Below, piece after piece: positions 1 through 8,591 of a stretch of 64,000 nt of DNA. A model generated the notes under the pieces. It saw only the letters and a list, made by a program, of their open reading frames with translations. It was not told the origin of the DNA and did no database searches. Each line of letters begins with the position of its first letter. Position 1 is the first letter of the stretch. Location: positions 124,001 through 188,000 of the forward strand of contig CAZQSZ010000002.1 in assembly GCA_964596345.1 (NCBI GenBank), read 5' to 3'. Source of the DNA: CADEDV01 sp964596345. GTDB lineage: Bacteria; Bacteroidota; Bacteroidia; Chitinophagales; Chitinophagaceae. Position numbers and translations under genes: made by a program.

Positions 1-702
1 ACCGCTGCCAGTTATCTTGCTGATGAGTGCATTACAGGCTTCACTGTACAGGCTGGTGCCGGAAGAATTCTGGTTAACAGTTGGACTCGTAGCATTGCTG
101 GTGGCCAGTGAGTTTGATTCGTTGATATTCCCGGTAAAATAATGGGCCGTGCAATTGATAAGCCGGTAGGAATAAGTGGAGCCAAACGGGTAGGCTTTAC
201 CTACTCCACCGACAATGGTCAGGTCGCTGTTGGTAGCCAGCGTAACATTGGTTACAGCGGACGTAGTATAGTTCAATCCGCCACTGGCAGTATTCGTAAT
301 ATAGAATCCATAGGTTTGACCAGCTGGGATCGTTATACTTAAAGGGATGGGTATCCTGGTAGGAACATTGTTAGCTGCAACATACAGGCCATCCACACCC
401 CCGGCCATCGTCCAACTGGCGGCAGTGGTTTCGGCACCCACATAGGTACCGGCTTTGTAATAGATCTCGTAACGGGCAGTGGTGCCGCCATAAAGATTTA
501 CATCAAATGCGGTGATAGTAACAGGACTGGCTCCTGCCACGATATTGAACATAGCACCCCTGGAACCGTTATTAGAAGCATAGGAAGTGGCCGCCGAACC
601 CTGCGTACATTGTGCTGACACAGTTGTTGGCTGAAAAAACAGGAAGCAGCTGAATAAAAAAGGAACCAGGAATGAAAAGAGGGTAGTGTAGATTTTGGAC
701 AT
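1..702 (-). CDS. exported cell-surface protein, C-terminus cut by window edge
   Basis: An open frame runs from an ATG at 702 to base 1 without a stop, so 234 residues are visible and the C-terminal part lies outside the window. Residues 1-30 form a long hydrophobic signal peptide ending in VSAQ. The mature part is rich in Thr, Ser, Gly, Asn and Tyr with alternating hydrophobic positions, typical of beta-sandwich surface proteins of Bacteroidota. I recognise no catalytic motif. Such proteins often end in a type IX secretion sorting domain, but that end is not visible. The start is the only ATG in front of the signal peptide. A gene is certain; its function is unknown. Confidence 0.8.
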   Translation of the reverse strand, partial: MSKIYTTLFSFLVPFLFSCFLFFQPTTVSAQCTQGSAATSYASNNGSRGAMFNIVAGASPVTITAFDVNLYGGTTARYEIYYKAGTYVGAETTAASWTMAGGVDGLYVAANNVPTRIPIPLSITIPAGQTYGFYITNTASGGLNYTTSAVTNVTLATNSDLTIVGGVGKAYPFGSTYSYRLINCTAHYFTGNINESNSLATSNATSPTVNQNSSGTSLYSEACNALISKITGSG

Positions 703-979
703 GAATTGGTTTTTAAAGGTTTATTGGAAGAAAATATTATCGTTAAACCAGGCTGACCTGTACAGATGATCACATGCAGCAAACCGGCTTGCGGAAAATA
801 AACCGTAAGCTCGGGTTTTATATGCGGAAGGGCAAGCTTTTTAATTGTTGAGCTGCGGTTTTTTTAGTTTTTAATCCTTATTACCTGTTAATGGTAATAG
901 AATGCACTTATATCGGGGGAATTGTTACTGGCACAATTCGGCAGTCAGGTGTAGCCGGGATGAAAGGGGGGATTATTTT

Positions 980-1153
980 TTATTCGATTTCTTCTGTATC
1001 AATATCCCCTTCCTCATCTTTTGTTTTATGATAGTCATTGTTGAGCTGTTGTTTAAATGCTCTCTCCTCCCGGATATTACTCCAGACCAGGAAGATGATC
1101 AGGCCAAGGCCGACTGCACCCACTATTAAAAGGACTGCCGGGTTCATAATCAT
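980..1153 (-). CDS. small single-pass membrane protein (57 aa)
   Basis: A 57-codon frame on the minus strand begins MIMNPAVLLIVGAVGLGLI and ends in an acidic tail DEEGDIDTEEIE. Residues 5-24 form one transmembrane helix, followed by a short charged cytoplasmic or periplasmic tail with KQQLNNDYHKTKDEE. The composition (clean hydrophobic helix, then a charged low-complexity tail) is what real small membrane proteins show and what random frames rarely do. An internal ATG at 1147 is an alternative start. It stands alone between the truncated gene ending the left edge and the divergent gene at 1288. No function can be assigned. Confidence 0.6.
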   Translation of the reverse strand: MIMNPAVLLIVGAVGLGLIIFLVWSNIREERAFKQQLNNDYHKTKDEEGDIDTEEIE

Positions 1154-1287
1154 AAAGGTAAACCCAACTACCGGTGATGCCGTGTTAAGTTTTTAAGAAC
1201 CTGGGGCAAAATCTGTAGTATATGAAGGTCAATCCGGCTAACAGTTATTTCTGTTATCTTTAACCCTGTTCTTTAAACAACAACCAT

Positions 1288-2061
1288 ATGAGAAAAACAA
1301 TACTTATCACTTTCCTGTTTTGTTCTTCCCTGGCTGTACTTTCACAGGAAGTGGAGTACAAGAAAGGAATGATCAAAGTGGATGGAAAAGATTATGTGAA
1401 GCTGGAAGTGACCAAGCAGAATTTCGGGCTCACCAAACTTTTTGAAGTATTTTCTTTATCCGGTGAGAAGCTGATTATTGCCGCACCTGCCACAGAGTTT
1501 GATGCGGATAAAAATGATAACTCCAGTCTTTATTACCGGGTTACTTTTTTAACGGCCAACCAGGTGGGTATTTTTAAAGTGGCTTCCCTGGCCCAGGAAA
1601 AATCATTTGCCAAACTGATCGGGAACAGCGGTATCATGGTTAATGATAAAGCAGACGAAGGAAAAGTAAAGGAGTTCATCGCTGCAAAAGGGGTTACGCC
1701 AAAAATTGCGGTGGATTATACACAGGTGCCCCGTGACAGGAGATGGCCCATGTCCCTGAAGGCCGACAAAACCATAGAACAGAATGCGAAGATCATCGGA
1801 AGTTTTAAACCAGCCGGCTCATTGAACGGGCTTGACACTTATGAATTTTTATTGCCCTCCGGTGTGGTGATTGCCAAAGTATCGTTTACCGGTGGCAATA
1901 ATGCACAGAATATGGAAGTCTTTACCGCAAAAGATAACCAGAAAAGAACAGTGCCTATACCGCAAAAAGATAAAATACTGTTAGCGGATGCCAGTATTGA
2001 CAAGAACCAGTTCACTCTCAAAAGAGTCGCCCAATGGCTCATCGATAATCAATACCTCTAA
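1288..2061 (+). CDS. hypothetical exported protein
   Basis: 257 residues. Residues 1-20 (MRKTILITFLFCSSLAVLSQ) are a signal peptide, so the protein is exported to the periplasm or beyond. The mature part has alternating hydrophobic and polar positions and many Lys/Asp, suggesting a mixed alpha/beta fold; I recognise no family motif. It ends 19 bases before the sialate O-acetylesterase start and is probably co-transcribed with it. A TATCTTTA box at about 1255-1262 resembles the Bacteroidota -7 element (TAnnTTTG) and could drive both genes. Function unknown. Confidence 0.8.
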   Translation: MRKTILITFLFCSSLAVLSQEVEYKKGMIKVDGKDYVKLEVTKQNFGLTKLFEVFSLSGEKLIIAAPATEFDADKNDNSSLYYRVTFLTANQVGIFKVASLAQEKSFAKLIGNSGIMVNDKADEGKVKEFIAAKGVTPKIAVDYTQVPRDRRWPMSLKADKTIEQNAKIIGSFKPAGSLNGLDTYEFLLPSGVVIAKVSFTGGNNAQNMEVFTAKDNQKRTVPIPQKDKILLADASIDKNQFTLKRVAQWLIDNQYL

Positions 2062-2080
2062 TCAATTGTTCTTAGTTAGT

Positions 2081-4051
2081 ATGAAAAAGATCATCGCCTT
2101 ATTAGTTGTTTCAGCTTTTTCCTCTTCTTTATTAGCGAATATCAGCCTGCCGAAAATCTTCGGTGATAATATGGTATTACAACGGGACAAACCTCTCCGT
2201 ATCTGGGGATGGGCTGCTGCCGGGGAAAAAGTAACGGTACAATTCCACCAGCAGAAAAAAAATACGAAGGCGGATAAAACCGGTAAATGGGAAATCCTGT
2301 TAACACCCGAAGCCGCAGGAGGACCTCATCAGTTAATAGTACAAGGAAAAAACAAACTGGTCATTCAAAATATTCTTGTAGGTGAGGTTTGGATCTGCAG
2401 CGGGCAGTCCAATATGGAAATGCCGATAGCGGGCTGGGGAAAGATAAACAACTTCGAAAAAGAGATAGCAGCGGCTGATTATTCCATGATCAGGCAATTT
2501 GATGTGCCCAACACGGTCAGCACCAGTTTGAAAGAAGATCTGAGCGGGGGCGAATGGAAACCCTGCAGTCCTGCAACGGCGCCAGAGTTTTCTGCTACAG
2601 CGTATTTCTTTGCCAGGGAATTGTATAATTATTTAAAAGTTCCGATCGGGTTGATCAATACCACCTGGGGTGGCACACAATCGGAAGCATGGACCAGCCA
2701 GCAGGGTTTTGAACAAAGTGAACGATTTAAAGAGATCGCTGCAATCATGAAATCAGGTTCCATTGAAAAACTCAGCAAGCAAAGAAACGAAGCTATCCTG
2801 GCGAATATTAAAAAAGCACAGGGAGGATTGGATAATGCGAATACATCCGAATGGAAGAACAGCCATTTTGATGACAGCCAATGGCCACTGATGAAGTTGC
2901 CCGGGGTGTGGGAGGAAAGAGGTTTTCCCGGGTTGGATGGAACAGCCTGGTTCCGTAAAACAATTACGGTTAGTGAAGCCGATGCAGGAAAAGCAGCCAT
3001 GATCGAACTGGCGAAAGTGGATGATGCAGATGAAACCTATGTTAATGGAGTAAAGGTCGGGAGCACACAACAATGGGATGCATTGCGAAAATATACGATC
3101 CCCGCAGGTATATTGAAAGCAGGTAAGAATGTGATTGCAGTAAGAGTAGTGGATAACCAGGGAGGTGGCGGCATCTATGGTGATGATATAACGATGCGGT
3201 TAACGATCGGGCAAACCGTTATTTCATTGGCAGGTGACTGGAAGTTCAGGATCGAATCCATCATGAATAAAGAGGCAGGAGCAATGGGCCCTAATGATTT
3301 TCCGGGCATCTTATTCAATGCGATGATCCATCCTTTATTACCCTATACTATTAAAGGAGCCATCTGGTACCAGGGCGAGACCAATGCAGGAAGAGCTTAT
3401 GAATACCGCACGGCTTTTCCACTCATGATCACAGACTGGCGGCAACAGTGGAAGCAGGGTGATTTTCCTTTCCTGTTTGTACAACTTTCCACCTTTGGAT
3501 CGGCCGCAGCTAACAGCAATAATGGAAGTAACTGGGCCGAGCTGCGGGAAGCACAGGCGATGACTTTATCATTACCACATACAGGCATGGCGGTGACCAC
3601 TGATATTGGCGATCCGAAAGATATTCATCCCAAGAATAAACAGGATGTGGGTAAACGACTTGCTTATATTGCCTTGCATGATGTGTATGAAAAATCCGGG
3701 GAATACACAGGTCCTGTATACCAGTCTATGAATAAAGTGGGAGACAGGATTGATCTGTCGTTCACCCATACCGGGAGTGGCTGGCTGGTGAAAGATAAGT
3801 ATGGATATATCAAAGGCTTTGAGATCGCCGGTGCTGATAAGAAATTTCATTTTGCCAAAGCATTGATAAACGGCAATAAAATCACCGTGTGGTGTGATGA
3901 AGTGCCTCAGCCCGTAGCAGTCAGGTATAATTGGGCCGATGATGCTTCTGAAGGGAATTTATTCAACAAAGAAATGTTACCGGCCGCACCTTTCCGTACG
4001 GATGACTGGGAGGGAGTTACTATTAAGAACAGGTATATCGTGAACCAGTAA
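2081..4051 (+). CDS. sialate O-acetylesterase (SGNH hydrolase)
   Basis: 656 residues from the ATG at 2081, which gives a proper signal peptide (MKKIIALLVVSAFSSSLLAN); a longer frame upstream would overlap the preceding gene and bury the signal. The family removes O-acetyl groups from sialic acids or from plant polysaccharides. The nucleophile motif GQSNM places Ser at residue 110, and the C-terminal DIHP motif supplies the Asp/His pair near residues 514-516, followed by the typical K..VGKRLA stretch. Between the two lies a jelly-roll insert (about residues 250-400, with the YVNG signature of glycosidase sugar-binding domains), as in many Bacteroidota members. It is probably periplasmic and feeds glycan use. 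Confidence 0.92.
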   Translation: MKKIIALLVVSAFSSSLLANISLPKIFGDNMVLQRDKPLRIWGWAAAGEKVTVQFHQQKKNTKADKTGKWEILLTPEAAGGPHQLIVQGKNKLVIQNILVGEVWICSGQSNMEMPIAGWGKINNFEKEIAAADYSMIRQFDVPNTVSTSLKEDLSGGEWKPCSPATAPEFSATAYFFARELYNYLKVPIGLINTTWGGTQSEAWTSQQGFEQSERFKEIAAIMKSGSIEKLSKQRNEAILANIKKAQGGLDNANTSEWKNSHFDDSQWPLMKLPGVWEERGFPGLDGTAWFRKTITVSEADAGKAAMIELAKVDDADETYVNGVKVGSTQQWDALRKYTIPAGILKAGKNVIAVRVVDNQGGGGIYGDDITMRLTIGQTVISLAGDWKFRIESIMNKEAGAMGPNDFPGILFNAMIHPLLPYTIKGAIWYQGETNAGRAYEYRTAFPLMITDWRQQWKQGDFPFLFVQLSTFGSAAANSNNGSNWAELREAQAMTLSLPHTGMAVTTDIGDPKDIHPKNKQDVGKRLAYIALHDVYEKSGEYTGPVYQSMNKVGDRIDLSFTHTGSGWLVKDKYGYIKGFEIAGADKKFHFAKALINGNKITVWCDEVPQPVAVRYNWADDASEGNLFNKEMLPAAPFRTDDWEGVTIKNRYIVNQ

Positions 4052-4066
4052 CAGGTGCAGGCAATA

Positions 4067-4687
4067 TTACAGCAGGTCATTCTCCAGGGCAAAGCGAACC
4101 AGCATGGCTGTATTCTTTACATTGAGTTTGGCATGTAAGTTTTTACGGTGACTTTCCACCGTATCAACACTAATGAACAATTTTTCAGCGATCTGCATAT
4201 TGGTAAGACCTTCTGCCACGGCTGCAAGCACCTCTTTTTCTCTTTTCGTTAATGGCGGAATACTGTTCAGTTGTTCTGTCCCCGATTTCAATGCCTGCCC
4301 CGCATCAAAGCTCAGGTACGTTTTCCCTTTCACCACTATTTTAATAGCTTCAATGATCTCCTGGCGACCTGCATTTTTTAATAAATAACCGCTGGCACCG
4401 CTTTCCATCATCTTGCGGATATAAGTTCCCTGGTTAAAAGTACTTAAGGCCAGTACCATAATACCGGGATAATTTTTTTTAATGAGCTTGCACAGGTCCA
4501 CCCCGTTCATATCCGGAAGGCTGATGTCCATCAGTATCACATCGGCGGTATGGCTGCTGAAATATTGTAAACAGTTCGCAGCATTGCTGGCATAGCCGCT
4601 CATTTCAAACTCTTTTTCTTTTTGCAGCAAGGAATAAATTCCCTCAATGACTACGGCGTGATCATCGACTATAAAAACCTTTATCAT
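4067..4687 (-). CDS. LuxR/NarL-type response regulator
   Basis: 206 residues. The N-terminal receiver domain (about 1-120) shows the acidic pair DD at 8-9, the phosphoacceptor Asp at 54 in ILMDISLPD, and the conserved Lys in SGYLLKNA. The C-terminal LuxR-type helix-turn-helix (about 143-204) has LTKREKEVL and the recognition helix FISVDTVESHRKNLHAKL. It starts 2 bases after the stop of the TPR histidine kinase at 4690-6699, so the two form a cognate two-component pair. It faces the esterase gene tail to tail. Targets are not known; the divergent exported-protein genes at 6847 and 7111 are the nearest candidates. Confidence 0.95.
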   Translation of the reverse strand: MIKVFIVDDHAVVIEGIYSLLQKEKEFEMSGYASNAANCLQYFSSHTADVILMDISLPDMNGVDLCKLIKKNYPGIMVLALSTFNQGTYIRKMMESGASGYLLKNAGRQEIIEAIKIVVKGKTYLSFDAGQALKSGTEQLNSIPPLTKREKEVLAAVAEGLTNMQIAEKLFISVDTVESHRKNLHAKLNVKNTAMLVRFALENDLL

Positions 4688-4689
4688 TC

Positions 4690-6699
4690 TTAAGCGATTA
4701 ATTCTATGTTTACAGATGTTCCATTACCGGGTGAGGTTACCAGGTCCGATGTTCCGTTAAAATACTGTACCCGGTAGCTGATATTGGCCATACCAGCTCC
4801 TTTGGCTTGTGCCAATATCTTTTTGTCAAAGCCTTTGCCATTATCTTCCACGGTGATCCCGGTCTTATGATCACTCATGGTCAGTTGCACGATAACCTGC
4901 GTGGCTTCGGCATGTTTGACGGCATTGTTCACCAGTTCCTGGATAATCCGGTATATAAATATCTCAGCCGTACTATGTAATTTTCTTCTTTCTCCAAACT
5001 GCTGAAATAATACTTTTATTCCTGTGGTGGATTGTATGCTGTCGCAAAAATCCCTTACGGCTTCCTGTAATCCGAATTTAACCAGCGCTTCCGGCATCAG
5101 GTTTTGTGCCACTTTGCGAAGATCGCCGATGGAATTATCCAGCATGCTCAGTGATCTGTCAAACTGGTTACTGGTTTCAGGAGTCAGGGGCAGATTCTCT
5201 TTTACGTTCATAAAGGAGAGCTTGGTGCCGGATAATAAACTGCCCAGCCCGTCATGAAGGTCTTTGGCGATACGGCTCCTTTCTTCTTCCTGTCCCTTCA
5301 GCATGGCATCGATAGTAACTAATTGCTTGTCTTTCTCCAGTTCACTGATCTTTTGTTTTTGCAACGCCTGTTGCTGCTTTGCCAATTGCTGTCCCTTTTT
5401 AAAATTGATAAACCCGAGGTAACCCAGTATCAGCAGGATGACAATGGAAGCAATAAAAATTTTGTTCAACGCAGATTTGTGTTTTACTTCCACGGCTTGT
5501 TTTTCTTTTTCAAACTGCAACTGGCTGATCTGTTTCTGTTGCTTTTCCGCATCATACACTGCACCGAGCACTTTCAACTGTTTAATATTTGTTTCAGCAG
5601 CCAGGCTGTCTTTTAAATGTATGCTCTCCTGTATCAAATCAAAGGCTTTGGATTTATTACCTGTTTTATAATAGTAATTGGCCAGGTTGGTGAGGGCATC
5701 AATTTTGGAAGACCGGGTGTACATGGTTTCAGCCAACGAGAGATTTTCCAGCGCATAGTTTTTAGCTGCTTCATCCTGCCCGATCTTTAAGGCCGTAGCC
5801 GACAGGTAATAAAGCGTAATGCTTTTACTGTTGTTGTGCCCGCCCTCCAATGCATATTTGTAAGTTTCTTTAAAATAATTATAGGCCGTATTATAATGTT
5901 GTTTTATATAGCTGACTCTTCCTCTTTTGAGATAATAGCCAAAACTTACCTGCACCTGTCCCGGCTCGGGCATGAAAGGCTGTAATTTATCAAGGTACCG
6001 GGTGGCTGTTTCCAGGTCTTTTTTAGCAAGGCAAACATCGATATAGGAAAAATAAATGGTGGCATTGTCTGTTAAACTGCTGTCTTTCTCCACCAGGGCT
6101 ATGTTTTTTTCAGCGTATTCAGCCGCTTTGTCCAGGTTATTCAGGGCCGTATATATTTCGGTGATAAAGGTATATAGCCTGCTTCTTCGTTGTTCCCTGG
6201 CTGGAGTTACATATTTAAGGGATTCGAAGAAATAATCAAGGGCGGTATAATAGTTTTCCTGGCTGAAATAGATGGCTCCTTTCTGCTCCAGGGACCATTG
6301 TTTGATATTCAGTAAATTTTCTTCCTGTATGGTGCCGGTAATATAAATAGCAGAGTCAAAATACATGAGTGCCTTTGTATAATCAGAAGAGCTTTTATAA
6401 TAACCTGCCGTATTGGAATAGCAGGCTGCAAGACCACGGGTATAGTTCAGTTTCCGGCTGATCCCGAATGCTTCATCCAGGTATGGCAATACCGCCTTTC
6501 TTTCTTTTAAATAAGCGGCAGTGTTTAAAACCCTTACCAGTGCATTTACCCGGGCCGTATCAGGAACAGGATAATTCTTAAGATCGTTGATGGCTTGCTG
6601 TTTCTTTTTTTCAAAGCCTTCCTGCTGTGCTTTAACCGGACAGGAGGTACCTGTAAGTAGGGCGAGAACAATAATTACAATCTTGCTATAGTTGCACAT
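4690..6699 (-). CDS. TPR-containing sensor histidine kinase (HisKA_3 type)
   Basis: 669 residues. A signal peptide (about 1-24) is followed by a periplasmic array of tetratricopeptide-like helical repeats (about 40-385), a coiled-coil stretch, one transmembrane helix (IFIASIVILLILGYLGF), a second coiled coil, and a HisKA_3 dimerisation domain with the phospho-acceptor His at 482 in RIAKDLHDGLGS. The ATPase domain shows the N box ELVNNAVKH and the G box DNGKGFD. This family autophosphorylates on His and passes phosphate to LuxR-type regulators; the partner is the gene starting 2 bases downstream. A near -7 box TACTATTTG lies in the intergenic region upstream. Confidence 0.94.
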   Translation of the reverse strand: MCNYSKIVIIVLALLTGTSCPVKAQQEGFEKKKQQAINDLKNYPVPDTARVNALVRVLNTAAYLKERKAVLPYLDEAFGISRKLNYTRGLAACYSNTAGYYKSSSDYTKALMYFDSAIYITGTIQEENLLNIKQWSLEQKGAIYFSQENYYTALDYFFESLKYVTPAREQRRSRLYTFITEIYTALNNLDKAAEYAEKNIALVEKDSSLTDNATIYFSYIDVCLAKKDLETATRYLDKLQPFMPEPGQVQVSFGYYLKRGRVSYIKQHYNTAYNYFKETYKYALEGGHNNSKSITLYYLSATALKIGQDEAAKNYALENLSLAETMYTRSSKIDALTNLANYYYKTGNKSKAFDLIQESIHLKDSLAAETNIKQLKVLGAVYDAEKQQKQISQLQFEKEKQAVEVKHKSALNKIFIASIVILLILGYLGFINFKKGQQLAKQQQALQKQKISELEKDKQLVTIDAMLKGQEEERSRIAKDLHDGLGSLLSGTKLSFMNVKENLPLTPETSNQFDRSLSMLDNSIGDLRKVAQNLMPEALVKFGLQEAVRDFCDSIQSTTGIKVLFQQFGERRKLHSTAEIFIYRIIQELVNNAVKHAEATQVIVQLTMSDHKTGITVEDNGKGFDKKILAQAKGAGMANISYRVQYFNGTSDLVTSPGNGTSVNIELIA

Positions 6700-6846
6700 A
6701 TTGTAAGGAAGTAATGGTTACTGTAAAGTATTATTTTATTTGGCAAATAGTAAAATTGTTAACAAAAATTCACGCCTTTCCGGGATGCTGTACCGGACTG
6801 GTTACTTTCATATTTGCGTTTTGTATTAATCATTAAACCTTTTTCT

Positions 6847-7068
6847 ATGTCATTACACGCAAAACCTGCCAGGGCCGGTATGGGCAGGGATATTACGAGC
6901 ATTATACCGGGTAAACTTTCAAAACAAGCCAACCATAAATCCGTATCATCTTTTCTGTACGGGCTAAATCCCGGTAACTGGTTCAGTGAATTCAGTGATA
7001 TCAGCATCACATTGGAAGAATTTGCCCCGGCTAAAATTGTTCAGAAAACTGATCGTAAAAAACCTTAA
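6847..7068 (+). CDS. small hypothetical protein (73 aa)
   Basis: 73 residues from the ATG at 6847. It is basic, with no signal peptide or membrane segment, and has a Gly/Ser/Pro-rich N-terminal half and a patch NPGNWFSEFSDISITLEEF. It lies divergent from the histidine kinase and 42 bases upstream of the exported PepSY-like gene, so it is probably the first gene of that transcript. An ATATTTGCG box at about 6810-6818 resembles a Bacteroidota -7 element. The opposite strand also carries a frame here, but it has no comparable start or context. No family recognised; that it is a gene is moderately likely. Confidence 0.5.
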   Translation: MSLHAKPARAGMGRDITSIIPGKLSKQANHKSVSSFLYGLNPGNWFSEFSDISITLEEFAPAKIVQKTDRKKP

Positions 7069-7110
7069 CACTACCACCATCAATCATTTTATAAAACTAA
7101 AATCAGCAGT

Positions 7111-7668
7111 ATGAAAGCAATTGTGAAATTTGTATTGATCATGGTACTATTTTTAGCGGTCTCGCTGGTGCTTTTTGCCCAGGTAACAGCTAAAACAGGA
7201 AAGAGTTATCAAATTCAATCGCAGCCCGGCGATATGATGCCGGAAACAATAATGCCTCTCCATTTCAGCGACAGAGCCCCGGGCAGAATCAATCCGGAAA
7301 CTGAGTATCCTTTAGCGGAAAAACGTTTTCGAAAGTTATTCCCGGATGCGGTTAACCCTGTATGGTTCAAAGAAAGCAAGAATCTGTTTGTTTATTTCTA
7401 CAATAAAGGGAATAAAGTAACTGCTGTTTTCACACTACGGGGCCATATGAACTATGCCATCGCCAATTTAGACATAACGGATCTGCCTGCGGCAATCATT
7501 AATAAAATTGAAAGTCTGTACGAGGGGTACGGACTTTTTAATGTAAAGCAAATTATGGAAGATAATATCTCAATATATGAGATTGTGCTGGTAAGTTCCT
7601 GCGAGTATATTGTTATCAATGTTTCAGAAGAGGGAATAACAGAGAAAAAAAAGATCCGGAAATTGTAA
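7111..7668 (+). CDS. exported PepSY-like protein
   Basis: 185 residues with a signal peptide (about 1-23, ending VLFAQ). The mature region has two weakly repeated alpha/beta units: AEKRFRKLFPDAVNPVWFKE near 70-90, and PAAIINKIESLYEGYGLFNV with YEIVLVSSCEYIVINVSEEG near 130-175. This is the pattern of the beta-lactamase-inhibitor/PepSY-like family common in Bacteroidota. These proteins are periplasmic and have no proven reaction. It is the last gene before a hairpin at 7728-7753. Its position divergent from a two-component pair suggests it may be a target, which is inference. Confidence 0.75.
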   Translation: MKAIVKFVLIMVLFLAVSLVLFAQVTAKTGKSYQIQSQPGDMMPETIMPLHFSDRAPGRINPETEYPLAEKRFRKLFPDAVNPVWFKESKNLFVYFYNKGNKVTAVFTLRGHMNYAIANLDITDLPAAIINKIESLYEGYGLFNVKQIMEDNISIYEIVLVSSCEYIVINVSEEGITEKKKIRKL

Positions 7669-7727
7669 CGCCGGTTTTGTCAAAACTTTTGCAGCATAGC
7701 ATCGCAGAGGCAGGTTCATTTGGAACA

Positions 7728-7753
7728 AGTACAGCCCGTAATAGGGCTGTACT
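7728..7753. terminator. hairpin terminator between convergent genes
   Basis: A perfect 10-bp stem AGTACAGCCC / GGGCTGTACT encloses the loop GTAATA and is followed on the plus strand by an A/T-rich run. It sits between the convergent genes ending at 7668 and 7770, so it may serve both directions, although the T-tract is better on the plus strand. Confidence 0.75.
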
Positions 7754-7769
7754 ATTTTATTATTCCTGT

Positions 7770-8423
7770 CTACATCGGTTTAAGTGCGGCTGTTTTCTGA
7801 TCAGCCAGTACATTCTTCTTTACCATATCCTGCACGATCATTTCACCATATTCATCAGCCAGGTTTTCTGAGCCGGGTGGATCAAATGACTGGCTCTGGG
7901 AAGAATAAACCAATTCATTGGCAGCGAGATCATACAAATTACTTTCCCAGAAGTATTTGGTATCTGTCACATAGTATCCTTGTGTGTAGATACGGTCATA
8001 CATTACTCTTGAGTATCTCCAGAAACGGTTATGGTAAATGGAATAAGGAGAATAATATACCCGGCCCGGAACATATTGTTTTTCCCGGGTCTTATCCAGT
8101 AATACAACTGTCAGCACTGCATCAATACCTGAATTGCGAAGTTTACTGATGGCTTGTTCTTCACTCATATTCTCAAATGCTTTGGGATTATATTCATCAC
8201 AGGAGCAGGTGGCATCATAGCCTAATGCCTTCAGATCGCCCACGAGGTGCTGCTCCATTTTCTCCCGCAGCGAACGGTCTTTTTCTGTGATCAATCCAAG
8301 CACGACGACTTTTTTAAATTTGTTGGGTTGAACGTTATCCGCTTTCCAGGAGCTGGTGATCCTGGAAGAAGTGCCACAACCCACCATCAGCAGCAACGCT
8401 GTCCATATTATAATATGTTTCAT
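7770..8423 (-). CDS. lipoprotein, DUF4136-like
   Basis: 217 residues. The N-terminus carries a lipobox LMVGC with the lipidated Cys at 16, so the mature protein is anchored in a membrane. The mature part begins with SSWKADN and a conserved-looking strand KKVVVLGLITEKDRSLREKMEQ, followed by an alpha/beta region and a Tyr-rich segment (about 120-160). This layout fits the DUF4136-type lipoproteins of Bacteroidota, whose biochemical role is unknown. The gene is monocistronic, faces the PepSY-like gene tail to tail and is divergent from the T9SS cargo gene at 8592. Confidence 0.75.
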   Translation of the reverse strand: MKHIIIWTALLLMVGCGTSSRITSSWKADNVQPNKFKKVVVLGLITEKDRSLREKMEQHLVGDLKALGYDATCSCDEYNPKAFENMSEEQAISKLRNSGIDAVLTVVLLDKTREKQYVPGRVYYSPYSIYHNRFWRYSRVMYDRIYTQGYYVTDTKYFWESNLYDLAANELVYSSQSQSFDPPGSENLADEYGEMIVQDMVKKNVLADQKTAALKPM

Positions 8424-8591
8424 ACGATGAGTTTTTGTATTGGTAATTTAAGACAGTTGAATAACTGATTCCTATGACACAGGTCACATAACAGGAGGGA
8501 AAGGCTGATTTATATCCTGTCTCAGGCGTAATATATCGCATACAAAGCAGCAGATTATGTAGTAACTTTCCCCGGCTAAATAAACTGATCA

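Noticed and set aside
498..782. 94-residue minus-strand frame across the left-edge gene
   Set aside because: It overlaps the real, in-frame signal-peptide gene ending at base 1 in another frame and has no family-like composition.
902..1129. 75-residue plus-strand frame
   Set aside because: It is antisense to the 57-residue membrane protein gene and has a Cys-rich, random-looking sequence.
8335..8541. 68-residue minus-strand frame overlapping the start of the DUF4136-like lipoprotein
   Set aside because: It is another frame of the same region; the lipobox start at 8423 is clearly the real one.
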